DNA of 64,000 nt from Flavobacterium frigoritolerans (GCF_025847275.1 NZ_JAOZEV010000004.1:1-64000); one strand, 5' to 3'; shown: positions 54,224-63,045, numbered from the stretch's first letter. Notes: a model not told the origin generated them from the letters alone. Made by a program: numbers and translations.

Positions 54224-55402
54224 TTGAATAAAAAAATCGCGATTACCGCATTTTCTTCTATTTCGCCTTTAGGAAACAATCCAAAAGACGTTTGGGAGAA
54301 TTATTTGAGTAATAAACATTGTTTTACTTTGCAACAATTGGACAAACAAGAAACTCCAGTTGCTGCACTTAATGCTGATTCTAAACAAATTATAGATCAG
54401 GTTCGTAATTCGGATATTAAATATAAATTTCTTGACAATAGTGTTTTGTTTGCTTTAGCGGCATCACGAGAGGCAATAAAAAATTCCGGATGGGATTCAG
54501 AGGCAGTTTTTGGAATTAATATTGGTTCTTCTCGTGGAGCAACCGATTTATTCGAAAAGCATTATCAAGAATATTTAGAAACTGGAAAAGCCCAAACATT
54601 GGCTTCGCCAACAACCACATTAGGAAATATATCGTCTTGGATAGCGCATGATTTACAGAGTTCTGGCCCAGAAATCTCACATTCGATTACATGCTCTACA
54701 GCGTTACATGCTTTGTTAAATGGTGTAGCATGGATAAGAGCAGGAATGGTCGATAAGTTTTTGGTAGGTGGTAGTGAAGCTCCGTTGACCGATTTTACGA
54801 TTGCACAAATGCGCGCTTTAAAAATTTATTCCCGAGTAGATTTAAATACCGACAAATGGCCTAATCTGGCTTTTGATTTAGATAAAACTCAAAATACGAT
54901 GGTTTTGGGCGAGGGAGCAGCAGTTTGTTGTCTTGAAGCTGGAGAGAAAGAAAATGCCATTGCTTACGTTACAGGAGTAGGATATGCTACAGAAGTTTTG
55001 GAGCATAATATATCTATTTCGGCAGAAGCAACTTGTTTTCAAAAATCAATGAAAATGGCTTTAAAAGAAATAAGCCCAGAAGATGTAGATGTAATTGTAA
55101 TGCATGCGCCAGGAACAATAAAAGGTGATTTAACAGAATATAGAGCAATCCAAAAGATATTTGCTCCGATAGCAGGGACTAAGCTTCCGCTGCTTACTAC
55201 CAATAAATGGAAGATTGGACATACTTTTGGAGCTTCGGGAATACTGAGTGTAGAAATGGCAATCTTAATGATGCAACACAATACGTTTATTGGAGTTCCT
55301 TTTGCAGAAGAGCAACAACAAACGAAACCTATAAAAAAGATTTTAATTAATGCAGTAGGTTTTGGAGGAAATGCAGTGAGTATTTTAATAGAAAAAGCAT
55401 AA
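54224..55402 (+). CDS. Beta-ketoacyl-ACP synthase-like protein beside the biotin genes
   Basis: A 392-residue thiolase-fold condensing enzyme related to FabF. The start is taken as TTG 54224 (opening NKKIAITAFSSISPLGNNP); a further TTG at 54167 would add a poor extension. Catalytic triad: Cys157 in SITCSTALHALLNG, His in VIVMHAPGTIKGDLTEYRAI near residue 297 (usual HGTGT reads HAPGT), and His in TTNKWKIGHTFGASGILSVE. GFGGNAVSILI closes the fold. Its position after bioA suggests a role in making the pimeloyl precursor, which is inference. No phosphopantetheine carrier is nearby. Confidence 0.83.
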   Translation: MNKKIAITAFSSISPLGNNPKDVWENYLSNKHCFTLQQLDKQETPVAALNADSKQIIDQVRNSDIKYKFLDNSVLFALAASREAIKNSGWDSEAVFGINIGSSRGATDLFEKHYQEYLETGKAQTLASPTTTLGNISSWIAHDLQSSGPEISHSITCSTALHALLNGVAWIRAGMVDKFLVGGSEAPLTDFTIAQMRALKIYSRVDLNTDKWPNLAFDLDKTQNTMVLGEGAAVCCLEAGEKENAIAYVTGVGYATEVLEHNISISAEATCFQKSMKMALKEISPEDVDVIVMHAPGTIKGDLTEYRAIQKIFAPIAGTKLPLLTTNKWKIGHTFGASGILSVEMAILMMQHNTFIGVPFAEEQQQTKPIKKILINAVGFGGNAVSILIEKA

Positions 55403-55440
55403 AAAAAGAGGCTATCATTTTTAGATAGCCTCTTTTTTTT
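55401..55440. terminator. Bidirectional terminator
   Basis: AAGAGGCTATC pairs with GATAGCCTCTT around ATTTTTA, with A and T runs on the outside, between the convergent ketoacyl-synthase and 79-aa genes. Confidence 0.9.
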
Positions 55441-55678
55441 AATCAATAGTAAGATGGGGGTTTAGAATTTCGGCTAATTGATTTAACCAATATAACCCGT
55501 GGTCTAATTCTTTTGTATGGTGTTCTAATGTTTCATTTTTTCTAATTAAGGTCAATGCGATTACGTAGTTTAGGTTGCGAATTATTTTAGCCATAGATTC
55601 AGGCGGGACGTCCTTATTAAAAAATTCGATAAGCTTTTCAGGGTCGTAGCTTGTAGCGGGTGTGTTTTTTGCATTCAT
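55439..55678 (-). CDS. Small conserved-type protein, 79 aa
   Basis: ATG 55676-55678 begins MNAKNTPATSYDPEKLIEFF. The protein is soluble and helical, with VPPESMAKIIRNLNYVIALT, then LIRKNETLEHHTKELDHGLYW and a closing LNQLAEILNPHL. It resembles small uncharacterised Bacteroidetes proteins, but no function is known to me. An in-frame ATG at 55738 would start translation inside the structured leader (55706-55782) and is rejected. It is preceded by an unusually long, structured 5' leader with its own -7 box. Confidence 0.6.
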   Translation of the reverse strand: MNAKNTPATSYDPEKLIEFFNKDVPPESMAKIIRNLNYVIALTLIRKNETLEHHTKELDHGLYWLNQLAEILNPHLTID

Positions 55679-55682
55679 AATT

Positions 55683-55816
55683 GTGATGATTTTAGAATAT
55701 AAAAACCCTTGTACGTTAGCGGTTCTAATGCTCATCACAGCATTTGTCGAGCGTTTCCACTTCGACCCACATAATACAAGGGCAATCTTTTAGTTTCTAA
55801 GGTGATGATTTTAGAA
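55683..55816. repeat. 15-bp direct repeats flanking the structured leader
   Basis: GTGATGATTTTAGAA occurs exactly at 55683-55697 and 55802-55816, 119 bp apart, on either side of the structured segment. This suggests insertion of the segment or a duplicated leader. Confidence 0.7.
55706..55782 (-). promoter_or_regulatory. Structured RNA leader candidate (unclassified, riboswitch-like)
   Basis: On the minus strand an 8-bp closing stem (CCCTTGTA with TACAAGGG, 55775-55782/55706-55713) encloses two hairpins. The first is GTCGAAGTG-GAAA-CGCTCGAC (55746-55766), with a GNRA tetraloop and one bulged A. The second is AATGCT-GTGATG-AGCATT (55727-55744). A single-stranded AGAACCGCTAACG joins back to the closing stem, which is followed by TTTTT. 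That is a three-way-junction fold closed by a terminator-like stem, ahead of the 79-aa gene and behind a -7 box at 55821-55828. I cannot match it to a named family; Flavo-1 is one to test. Confidence 0.55.
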
Positions 55817-55820
55817 GTTG

Positions 55821-55828
55821 CAAATATA
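55821..55828 (-). promoter_or_regulatory. Promoter -7 box for the structured leader and 79-aa gene
   Basis: Minus-strand TATATTTG followed by C is a perfect TAnnTTTG box. A TTG 16 bp further upstream is a possible -33 box. Confidence 0.5.
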
Positions 55829-55830
55829 AG

Positions 55831-55857
55831 AAAACCCGTGCAATCAACACAGGTTTT
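55831..55857. terminator. Hairpin upstream of the structured leader
   Basis: AAAACCCGTG and CACAGGTTTT form a 10-bp stem with one mismatch and a 7-nt loop. It overlaps the presumed -33 region of the minus-strand promoter. Confidence 0.4.
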
Positions 55858-56091
55858 CTTATCTATCAAAAATAATTTAGGCTAATCACTTCCTGCCTAT
55901 TCGTTTATGTTTCCAGTTTTTAGCATTCATAAATAATTTTGAATAGCTCTTGTAAGCTAACTAAAAAGAGATTATTTGTGTTTATAGATAGCCTCAATTT
56001 TTTTCTTGATTTCAAATCACAGATATCTTATCATCTACTGAAACTACTGATTTGCAGTTGTGTATTATTTTTAAAACATGCTACTTCGGTA

Positions 56092-56099
56092 TATTTTTG
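56092..56099 (+). promoter_or_regulatory. Promoter -7 box of the zincin toxin gene
   Basis: TATTTTTG followed by C, a perfect TAnnTTTG box. It lies between the in-frame ATGs at 56078 and 56123, which favours the second as start. The gap upstream (55860-56091) shows no gene. Confidence 0.5.
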
Positions 56100-56122
56100 C
56101 AGTCTTATTAAAACAGACCGCA

Positions 56123-58294
56123 ATGATTATTAAAAACCATACAATAGTACTAGAAGATACCAGTCCTGCCGAAATGGCAAGGTTCAGGCAAATTATGATT
56201 GGTATTTGGCGACAGCAAATAGAAGACGATAAAAATACCGCTGAAATGGAGAAGTATATTAAAAATTCTCAGATAAGTACCTCTGTTAATTTCATACCAG
56301 TATTCCAAGTCATAGAATGTATTAAAAGTAAGATTAACAATGTTTATCCTAATACTTCTTTTAGTCAATTTATTGGTAGTACAAGAATGAGTACACCCGA
56401 AAAATTAGGAAGCATAATTTATAACGACAGCCAAGGAGCTCAAAAAAAAGGAGGAGTACATTTAGAGTGGAATGACTTTAATGGGATAAATTTAATAACA
56501 TTTAGTCCTTCTATTGAAATTGGAAAATACCACACCGATTTTACGCTGACTATTTTTGACCATGACTTAAAGAAGATTGCCTTTAAATTTACGGTTCGTG
56601 ATTTTGATCTTTACATCACTCTTTTTGGTTTGCTGGGAGTCGCAATTACCAGCGATGCTCAAGTGATTATTGATTTGTATCTTAAAAAAATAAAAGAAGC
56701 CAAGTCTGATCCTAACAAATTAGATGTTATTTATGAATCACTTCCCAGCACATTATTTGGAAAAATGAATGATCAGGAATTGTATAAACATCTTGACCTT
56801 ATTTTAAAAAATATATCTATTTTAGAAGCAATAGGAACACCTACAGAATTGGATACAAACGAAGATAAAGCCGTTTTACACATTCTTTATGCTATAAAAA
56901 ACAGAGAACATTTATACACTACACTCCGTGATACGGATTTATTACATAGAATATACAATAAGCTTGATGGTGAAGAAGTACAAGATTTACTGCGTTTTTT
57001 AACTCGTCTGGTAGGCGATTTTGATAAGACAAAACCAACAGACATTGTGTACTTTGACAACGCCTATTATTTATTTAGAGATGTACATGTAAAAACCAAT
57101 TGGTCAGGAGGAAAAATTTATGTAGACAATTATAAAGATAAAACCGAATTAGTAGGAGCTCCTAGAGCAGCACTTAATCCAAAAGAACTCGATAGAATGT
57201 ACCCTCCAGGGGTTCAGGAAATATACCTTCCTCAATATTTTATTTTTAGCAAACCCTTTAATCCATTAGCAAAATTAAATTTCGGAACCAAATTAGGAGA
57301 TTTAGGTGAGCAAATAGGCGACGAAAACACGTTTGTCATAGCCTTAAAACTCCACAATATGGCTACTAAACAATCAAACTGGGATTGGTTTGATATTGCT
57401 ACAGATTTCCTCAGTTTAGTATCTGCTTTTGGTGCCTTGCGTATCGTGTTGGCAAAAGGAGCATCTCTGACTGCAAGAGCACTTGCGGGAGTTGTTTTGG
57501 CAAAAGATGTTGCTCATTATGTAATGTTAAGTAATGGCACTTTAGAAAACTGGCACAAAAACGGTTATGGCTGGCTAGCCAATCTCTGGATTGCTTTTAG
57601 TGTAACAGTAGATCTTGCTTCTTTTGGATTACCTAATTTATCCCGAATCGCCAAAGAAGGAAACGCCGCGGCCGAAATTGCAAAAACTGCTGAAGATGCT
57701 AAAGAAATAAGACGAGTAGCTAATGAAGCAAACAGACTTGTAGAAGCAGAAACAGGTAAAGATGTTTCTAAGATGAGTGAGAAAGAGTTTGAGGATCTTT
57801 TTGATTATTTAGCAAATTGGGATGGTAAACCAGTAAGTAGAAGAGGTTATTTAGGGGCTAAAAAATTATCAAAAAAAGAAATAAATGTATATATTCGGAA
57901 AATAAATAAAATGTCGAATGGAAAATCAAAACTAATGGTAGTTCCAAAAGGACATGAAATTTTACAAGGTAATAAAGCAGGCTTTCACCCGTTTTCTGGT
58001 ACATTATATGTTGAAAAAGGCGCAACAGAATTTGAAATTTTCCATGAATTTAAGCATTTTGAAGAATTTAAAAAAATTGGATTAGATGAATATCTAAAAG
58101 GTGCAGTTGACATTAGTGGCAACTATGTATTAGATGCTATTAGAACTTATAAGCGTGAAAAATATGTATTTGATGAAATTATGAAAAATAAAAGTAAGTT
58201 TAATAAAGCACAGATAGAAAGGGCTCAAGAATATATGGAGGAAATAATTACTGCATGTAGAGCATATAACATTGATGTAACAAAAATAAAATAA
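56123..58294 (+). CDS. Polymorphic toxin with C-terminal zincin (metallopeptidase) domain
   Basis: A 723-residue protein. The N-terminal ~400 residues match no delivery domain I know (it opens MIIKNHTIVLEDTSPAEMAR; no signal peptide). Residues ~415-520 hold hydrophobic helices (FDIATDFLSLVSAFGALRIV, LARALAGVV-type, WLANLWIAFSVTVDLASFGL), as in pore or translocation regions of polymorphic toxins, then an Ala/Glu-rich linker. The last ~150 residues form a zincin toxin domain: EIFHEFKHFEEFKKIG (HExxH at ~641) and downstream YKREKYVFDEIMKNKSKF, the layout of Tox-MPTase4-like domains. A small gene 4 bp downstream is the likely immunity gene. Start ATG 56123 fits the -7 box. Confidence 0.72.
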   Translation: MIIKNHTIVLEDTSPAEMARFRQIMIGIWRQQIEDDKNTAEMEKYIKNSQISTSVNFIPVFQVIECIKSKINNVYPNTSFSQFIGSTRMSTPEKLGSIIYNDSQGAQKKGGVHLEWNDFNGINLITFSPSIEIGKYHTDFTLTIFDHDLKKIAFKFTVRDFDLYITLFGLLGVAITSDAQVIIDLYLKKIKEAKSDPNKLDVIYESLPSTLFGKMNDQELYKHLDLILKNISILEAIGTPTELDTNEDKAVLHILYAIKNREHLYTTLRDTDLLHRIYNKLDGEEVQDLLRFLTRLVGDFDKTKPTDIVYFDNAYYLFRDVHVKTNWSGGKIYVDNYKDKTELVGAPRAALNPKELDRMYPPGVQEIYLPQYFIFSKPFNPLAKLNFGTKLGDLGEQIGDENTFVIALKLHNMATKQSNWDWFDIATDFLSLVSAFGALRIVLAKGASLTARALAGVVLAKDVAHYVMLSNGTLENWHKNGYGWLANLWIAFSVTVDLASFGLPNLSRIAKEGNAAAEIAKTAEDAKEIRRVANEANRLVEAETGKDVSKMSEKEFEDLFDYLANWDGKPVSRRGYLGAKKLSKKEINVYIRKINKMSNGKSKLMVVPKGHEILQGNKAGFHPFSGTLYVEKGATEFEIFHEFKHFEEFKKIGLDEYLKGAVDISGNYVLDAIRTYKREKYVFDEIMKNKSKFNKAQIERAQEYMEEIITACRAYNIDVTKIK

Positions 58295-58298
58295 AAGT

Positions 58299-58610
58299 AT
58301 GAATGCAAAAGAACAGGTAATTGAAAACTTAAAAAATTGGCTTAATAAGACAAGCATAATTTCATACGAGGAACGTATTGCTTTCAATTGTTGGGACAAA
58401 GAATTAAAAAAAATAAGAGATGGAAAAACAAAAGAAGTTTATGTGGTATCATTTAAAACAAAAAGCACTAATGTAGAATATAATGAAAATGGCGAAATTA
58501 CTTCATTTTTCGAAGGAATGTACTGTTTTGCTTATTTTGATGCAGAAACACTAGAGTTGCTTTATATAAGTAAAAAAGCAGGATATATAGAAGTGGATGG
58601 TTCTTACTAA
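58299..58610 (+). CDS. Probable immunity protein for the zincin toxin, 103 aa
   Basis: A 103-residue acidic-to-neutral cytoplasmic protein, 4 bp after the toxin stop. No signal peptide. An N-terminal helix (AKEQVIENLKNWLNKTSI) is followed by alternating strands (EVYVVSFKTKSTNVEYNENG, MYCFAYFDAETLELLYISKK, AGYIEVDGSY), a small alpha-beta protein reminiscent of many immunity folds. The family is not recognised. Tight coupling to the toxin gene is the main evidence. Because it lacks an export signal, it should act in the cytoplasm, so the toxin domain is expected to target the cytoplasm. Confidence 0.6.
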   Translation: MNAKEQVIENLKNWLNKTSIISYEERIAFNCWDKELKKIRDGKTKEVYVVSFKTKSTNVEYNENGEITSFFEGMYCFAYFDAETLELLYISKKAGYIEVDGSY

Positions 58611-58716
58611 TCAATCTAAGTATTTAATTTTCTTCTATTGGAGACTGTTTAAAAAGCCGCAGTCCTTTCTGAGAATCATATATTTGAAAAAATGTCAGAT
58701 AGAGGTATCCGAAAAC

Positions 58717-58750
58717 AAAAAGAGGCTATTTATTATAATAGCCTCTTTTT
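58717..58750. terminator. Bidirectional terminator
   Basis: AAAAAGAGGCTATT pairs with AATAGCCTCTTTTT around TATTAT, between the immunity gene and the convergent T9SS-protein gene. Confidence 0.9.
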
Positions 58751-58756
58751 GTTTTA

Positions 58757-61700
58757 TTACAAAATTATCTTTTTTGTAATTATTGAATTGTCTTCCGTTT
58801 TAATTTTGACAATTACAATTTGATCTGGAACCTGCAACTCTCCGGTACTAAATGTGGTATTATTTATAGTATCTTTTTTATATATAATCTTTCCTAGTAT
58901 ATCATAGATCATAATAGAATTGATGTTTTTGTCATTTGAGGAAACCTGAATTTGCTTATTTTGGTTGTAAACTATGATTCCGTTTTCTGCCAATATTGGT
59001 TTGTCGATTCCTAATGTTTTTTGAGTAAAACGTAAAGAAAATCGATCATTAAAAGTTCCTGATTCAGATTTAAAAGAATAGCGAGAATCTTTTAAGTTGG
59101 TTGTAATGTTGGTTGTTTTATCAGTCAAGAACACTTTTTCATTACGGAAAAAACCATCCATACTTTCGATGCCAATAGTATATTCGCCAGCAGCATCAGT
59201 AATAATTCCTAAAGGGATAACCTCATTTTCATCAAAAGGTAAAGCACGGCCTTGGATCACTAAATTTTCATTATTTAAAATAGAATAAATTGCGGTTCCT
59301 GCTGAATAGGATGGACCATCATAAGCTTCATCTAAATCATTTGTGGCACCAGTTATGTATCCCAAAAGGGTTTCATTGTAAAGGCCGTCATCATTTTTTA
59401 GGTTTAACCAAACTCTGTTTTTTTCAATAGTTGTTATGGTTTTTTCCTCAGTTTTTGAAGCTCTAGAAAATTCATTGTTTTTAGAGTTCAATTTAACTCT
59501 CATGGCATTATTATAGGTTAATTTGCCTGACTTTTTAGCCTGTACAAAGAAACTTTGGCCACTAGCAATATTACCTGTCATTTTTTCGCCTCCGCAGGTA
59601 GAACAGTATGCAGTATCTCCAGAACTAGTTGCTCCAGTGGCATTGTATGAAATGTAATCAGATGGACTATAGTTATATTGTCCATTTGGACCAACTACAG
59701 AGCTTATTCGTGTATTATGTGTCCAGAAATAAAAAGTTCCTTTTATCAGTGCTTTGTTTTGCTCATAAAATAAGTCGGCACTTATTGCTGATGGATATGG
59801 ATTTCCTATTAGATTGGTTGTATAATCACCAATAGTAAATACATCTACATTTGTAATGCCGTTGTTTGGTTTTCCAATAAAATTAGCAGTGTATGGTAAT
59901 TTAATGTCTAGATTGCTGTTATAAGGGGCTCTTACAATGTAACCATATCCAGGTTTCATTTCTAATGAACCACTACTATTAAGTTCCCATCCTTTGTCTG
60001 TGCTATAGCTATAATATCTATTTCCTGTAGAATTTGGCGATAACATTTTTAATGTAAATTTTGAGTCGGTTGTCAAGGGCGATGACCAATAAGTGTAATC
60101 CGTTGAGTACATTGCTTTTGTTATTCTTTCCATCTCAAACGAACCCATAGATCCAGTATATGATGCATTGTCGTTTGTTTGAACTAGTGCTCCTGCATTT
60201 TTTATAATTAAAGAACCATCATTAACAATGTTATTATTTACAATCAAGGTTTCGCCTTCATTGATTGTAACTTGTATTTTTGATTTTATAATTAATTTAT
60301 TTACGTTAGCTAGTATTTCGTAAGATTCTAGAAGTCTTGTTTTACTATCATAGTTCCCTTCAATAATAACATCAGTATTGGCACTTGGATAACCATTTTT
60401 CCAACGTTTGCCAGTCCAGATTACTGTTTTGATAAGAGGTTCTTTTACAAGTACAGTTACTGTAGCCGAAGAATAACTTTTTTTGTTATTAATTGTATAT
60501 GTAAAAGAAGTTGTTCCTGTAAAATTTGGAGCAGGTGTGAAAGTAGCCTCCTTAGTGCTACTAATAATTACTGTTCCCTCTGAGCTTGATGGTTGTTTTG
60601 TAATAACAATATTTTGCAAAGGTTCTAGTCCAACTATGTCATTTTTTAAAATTGGAATATCAATAGCTTGATTCATTTCTGTGGTTGCAGAGTCATTGTT
60701 TGCTATTATTGTGCTAATGTTTTTTACATAACCATTTATTGAGGCTCCAGTTTTTATATGAAAATTATTATTACTATTATATGCATAAACTCTTATGTAT
60801 ACTGTTTCATTAGGCGCTATAGGGTTTATGTCATTTGAAAAAGAAGGATTTACAGTAGTCCATGATGTACTACTAGTTGTTTGTGGGATTAAAGTTTTAA
60901 CATCAGTAATAAAATTAATATCTTTTGAATAGCGAATTTCAAATCTTTCATTATTACCGCCTTGGCTTCTATAAGAAAAACTAAATGTACTTAATTCAAT
61001 TTCATGATCTTTATCTGGAGCTATTTTAAACAAGGCATATTTCATGAGATTAATATTGCCTTCGTTTTCTTGTGGAGTTGGCCATTTTCCAAATAGAAAG
61101 AAAGCATCACTCCAATTCGTATACTCTACTTTCATATTGTTACCTTTAGTAGTAATTGGATATGGGACAACATTATTGTTGACAATTGGAGTCAATTGAT
61201 CAGAGTTAGTAGCGTCCCATATAGCTAGGCTTTCAGCTTTTGTTTCATTAACAGTTATGAAAACTGTGGCTGTTGAAGAACCTGTTGCGTTTGAAATAGT
61301 ATAAGTAAACGAAGTTTTACCTGTAAAACCTATTGTTGGGTTGAAAGTAAAGGTTAAGTCTTTATTGATTAATACTGTTCCACCATTTAAACTAGGCAGA
61401 GAATTTATTACAATCTTATTTATTTCGCTTGATCCTTTAACATCATTTTTAGTAATTGGTAAGTTTACTGCCAAATTTTTAGAAGTGGATTCATAATCAT
61501 TAATTGCAAGTATTTTATTGGTATCAAAATTTGAAGTACTACCTGTAATTGTTGGTCCTAAATTATTACTATTAGAACCTATTTTTAGGTGAAAATTATT
61601 ATTACTGTTATAAACATATAGCCTTATGTAAACAATTTGATTAGGTAGTACTGGATTTATTTCATCAGAAAAGGTTGGATTGATAGTAGTCCAAGAGTTG

Positions 61701-62143
61701 CTGCTTGTTGTTTCTGAAATCAAAGTTTTCACACCAGTTTTGAAATTAATATCCTTTGAATAATGGATTTGGAATTTCTCCTTAGAACCTCCTCCTTGAC
61801 TTCTATAAGTAATATTAAAAGTGTTTAAATCAATTTTATGATTTGGTTTTGATGTTATAGTAAATTGTATATACTTTTCAGGATCATAACTTCCTTTGTT
61901 TTGTTGAGGTGTTGGCCAATTTCCTATTTGAAAGAAGACATTTTCTCCTGAATTATTTATAGGCGCTGAGGCTAGATTTACTCCACCATACGCTGTAATT
62001 TTGGTTGGATCGACAGCAGGATTAATAACTCCAGGATAGGTTTGTGGACTAACTCCATTATTTCCATTCCATTTTACTAAATCAACAATTTGTCCAAATC
62101 CAAAAAAAGGTAATAATAAAAAATAAAGTATAAATTTTCTCAT
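58757..62143 (-). CDS. Large T9SS-secreted protein with duplicated Ig-like modules
   Basis: A 1128-residue secreted protein. Signal peptide (MRKFILYFLLLPFFGFGQ). Two copies of a ~150-residue module (~50-200 and ~335-475; shared NPTFSDEINP/NPSFSNDINP and YVYNSNNNFHLK/YAYNSNNNFHIK) are each followed by a cadherin/Ig-like repeat (~215-300 and ~485-570; FTFNPTIGFTGKTSFTYTIS and ATFTPAPNFTGTTSFTYTIN). A beta-helix-like region and a long unique part come next. The C-terminal type A sorting domain (~1055-1128; NSIMIYDILGKIIYKKD, TKKIIL) directs type IX secretion and surface anchoring. Function unknown; adhesin or matrix protein is plausible. A minus-strand -7 box lies upstream. Confidence 0.85.
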   Translation of the reverse strand: MRKFILYFLLLPFFGFGQIVDLVKWNGNNGVSPQTYPGVINPAVDPTKITAYGGVNLASAPINNSGENVFFQIGNWPTPQQNKGSYDPEKYIQFTITSKPNHKIDLNTFNITYRSQGGGSKEKFQIHYSKDINFKTGVKTLISETTSSNSWTTINPTFSDEINPVLPNQIVYIRLYVYNSNNNFHLKIGSNSNNLGPTITGSTSNFDTNKILAINDYESTSKNLAVNLPITKNDVKGSSEINKIVINSLPSLNGGTVLINKDLTFTFNPTIGFTGKTSFTYTISNATGSSTATVFITVNETKAESLAIWDATNSDQLTPIVNNNVVPYPITTKGNNMKVEYTNWSDAFFLFGKWPTPQENEGNINLMKYALFKIAPDKDHEIELSTFSFSYRSQGGNNERFEIRYSKDINFITDVKTLIPQTTSSTSWTTVNPSFSNDINPIAPNETVYIRVYAYNSNNNFHIKTGASINGYVKNISTIIANNDSATTEMNQAIDIPILKNDIVGLEPLQNIVITKQPSSSEGTVIISSTKEATFTPAPNFTGTTSFTYTINNKKSYSSATVTVLVKEPLIKTVIWTGKRWKNGYPSANTDVIIEGNYDSKTRLLESYEILANVNKLIIKSKIQVTINEGETLIVNNNIVNDGSLIIKNAGALVQTNDNASYTGSMGSFEMERITKAMYSTDYTYWSSPLTTDSKFTLKMLSPNSTGNRYYSYSTDKGWELNSSGSLEMKPGYGYIVRAPYNSNLDIKLPYTANFIGKPNNGITNVDVFTIGDYTTNLIGNPYPSAISADLFYEQNKALIKGTFYFWTHNTRISSVVGPNGQYNYSPSDYISYNATGATSSGDTAYCSTCGGEKMTGNIASGQSFFVQAKKSGKLTYNNAMRVKLNSKNNEFSRASKTEEKTITTIEKNRVWLNLKNDDGLYNETLLGYITGATNDLDEAYDGPSYSAGTAIYSILNNENLVIQGRALPFDENEVIPLGIITDAAGEYTIGIESMDGFFRNEKVFLTDKTTNITTNLKDSRYSFKSESGTFNDRFSLRFTQKTLGIDKPILAENGIIVYNQNKQIQVSSNDKNINSIMIYDILGKIIYKKDTINNTTFSTGELQVPDQIVIVKIKTEDNSIITKKIIL

Positions 62144-62526
62144 ATAAGTAGGCTAGATTTTTTGTGCTTTTTTAGGTGCATTTTTTTTTAAACGCGCAAA
62201 AGTACACCTACTTACAAGGTGAAAATGTTAACAGGATTTAAATTTTCAAAGTTTTCGACAAAGTGTTTAAAAACTCGACAAAGAGCAACTAAAGTTAGTT
62301 TTTTGGCGCTTTTACTTACAATTAATTTGCTTAATTTAAGCGCAAATCACTAGTAAATGATGCTATATGGATTAGGAATTGAGTTTTTAGAAATGATCTG
62401 TATTTAAGAAATCGATTGAATTATTTGTAGATAATTTTATTAGATATAATTTGTAGAATATATATAAGCTAAGTCTAGATTTAGCCAATATTAAAAATGG
62501 GTATCGTTTTTCTATAAAGTAGAAAA
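62144..62526. other. Intergenic region between recX and the T9SS gene
   Basis: 383 bp without a supported gene. It holds the T9SS-gene promoter box, two TTTTCGACAAAG/ACTCGACAAAG words at about 62252-62284, and AT-rich sequence. Confidence 0.4.
62197..62204 (-). promoter_or_regulatory. Promoter -7 box of the T9SS protein gene
   Basis: Minus-strand TACTTTTG followed by CGCG, a perfect TAnnTTTG box, 54 bp ahead of the start. Confidence 0.5.
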
Positions 62527-63003
62527 TTATTTTGCTTCGGCTTCCAGTTCTTTTACCTTTTCATATACCATATTACTTTCATAGCCTCGGCGTAGTATAT
62601 AATCGCAAAATTTCTTGCGTTTTTTAAGCTGATTATTTTCATGTATGCCATCCCAACATTTTTGAGTTAACTTTTCAAATGTCTCTATATATTCTTCAGC
62701 ACTAATTCCGGCAAGAGCAAGATTAATATTGGTAGAAGTAATATGGCGTGCTTTGAGTTCGTTTACGATTCTTATTTTTCCCCATTGCTTTATTCTATGT
62801 TTTCCTTGGGCGAAACTACAGGCAAAGCGGGTTTCATTAAGAAAATTGTCTGTAATAAGTTGTACAACAATAGAGTCTATCTCGTCTGAAGTCATTTTTA
62901 AGCTATATAATTTAGATACAACTTCATCATGACAGCGCTCTTGATAAGCACAAAAATGCTCTAATTTTTGTAAAGCTTCTTTGGGAGTACAATCTGATTT
63001 CAT
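62527..63003 (-). CDS. recX: Regulatory protein RecX
   Basis: A 158-residue RecA-modulating protein built of three-helix repeats. Family features: TPKEALQKLEHFCAYQERCH at the start, then DEVVSKLYSL, the FLNETRFACSFAQGKHRIKQ block, WGKIRIVNELKARHI, and a C-terminal repeat with KKRKKFCDYILRRGYESNMV. Length is typical. It binds RecA filaments and limits their activity. recA is not adjacent in the window. A minus-strand -7 box TACATTTG lies at 63038-63045. Confidence 0.92.
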   Translation of the reverse strand: MKSDCTPKEALQKLEHFCAYQERCHDEVVSKLYSLKMTSDEIDSIVVQLITDNFLNETRFACSFAQGKHRIKQWGKIRIVNELKARHITSTNINLALAGISAEEYIETFEKLTQKCWDGIHENNQLKKRKKFCDYILRRGYESNMVYEKVKELEAEAK

Positions 63004-63037
63004 ACAGGCTATCGTAGTTTTAATATTGAATAAAAAA

Positions 63038-63045
63038 CAAATGTA
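63038..63045 (-). promoter_or_regulatory. Promoter -7 box of recX
   Basis: Minus-strand TACATTTG, a perfect TAnnTTTG box, 35 bp ahead of recX. Confidence 0.45.

Noticed and set aside
55039..55446. 135-codon minus-strand frame opposite the ketoacyl synthase
   Set aside because: It lies antisense to the conserved catalytic part and runs through a terminator hairpin.
55706..55782. Structured segment considered as a tRNA or tmRNA
   Set aside because: The length is near that of a tRNA, but there is no D-arm or T-arm signature (no GTTCRANYC) and no anticodon stem of proper geometry.
58597..58779. 60-codon frame after the immunity gene
   Set aside because: Runs through the terminator hairpin at 58717-58750 and into the 3' end of the convergent gene.
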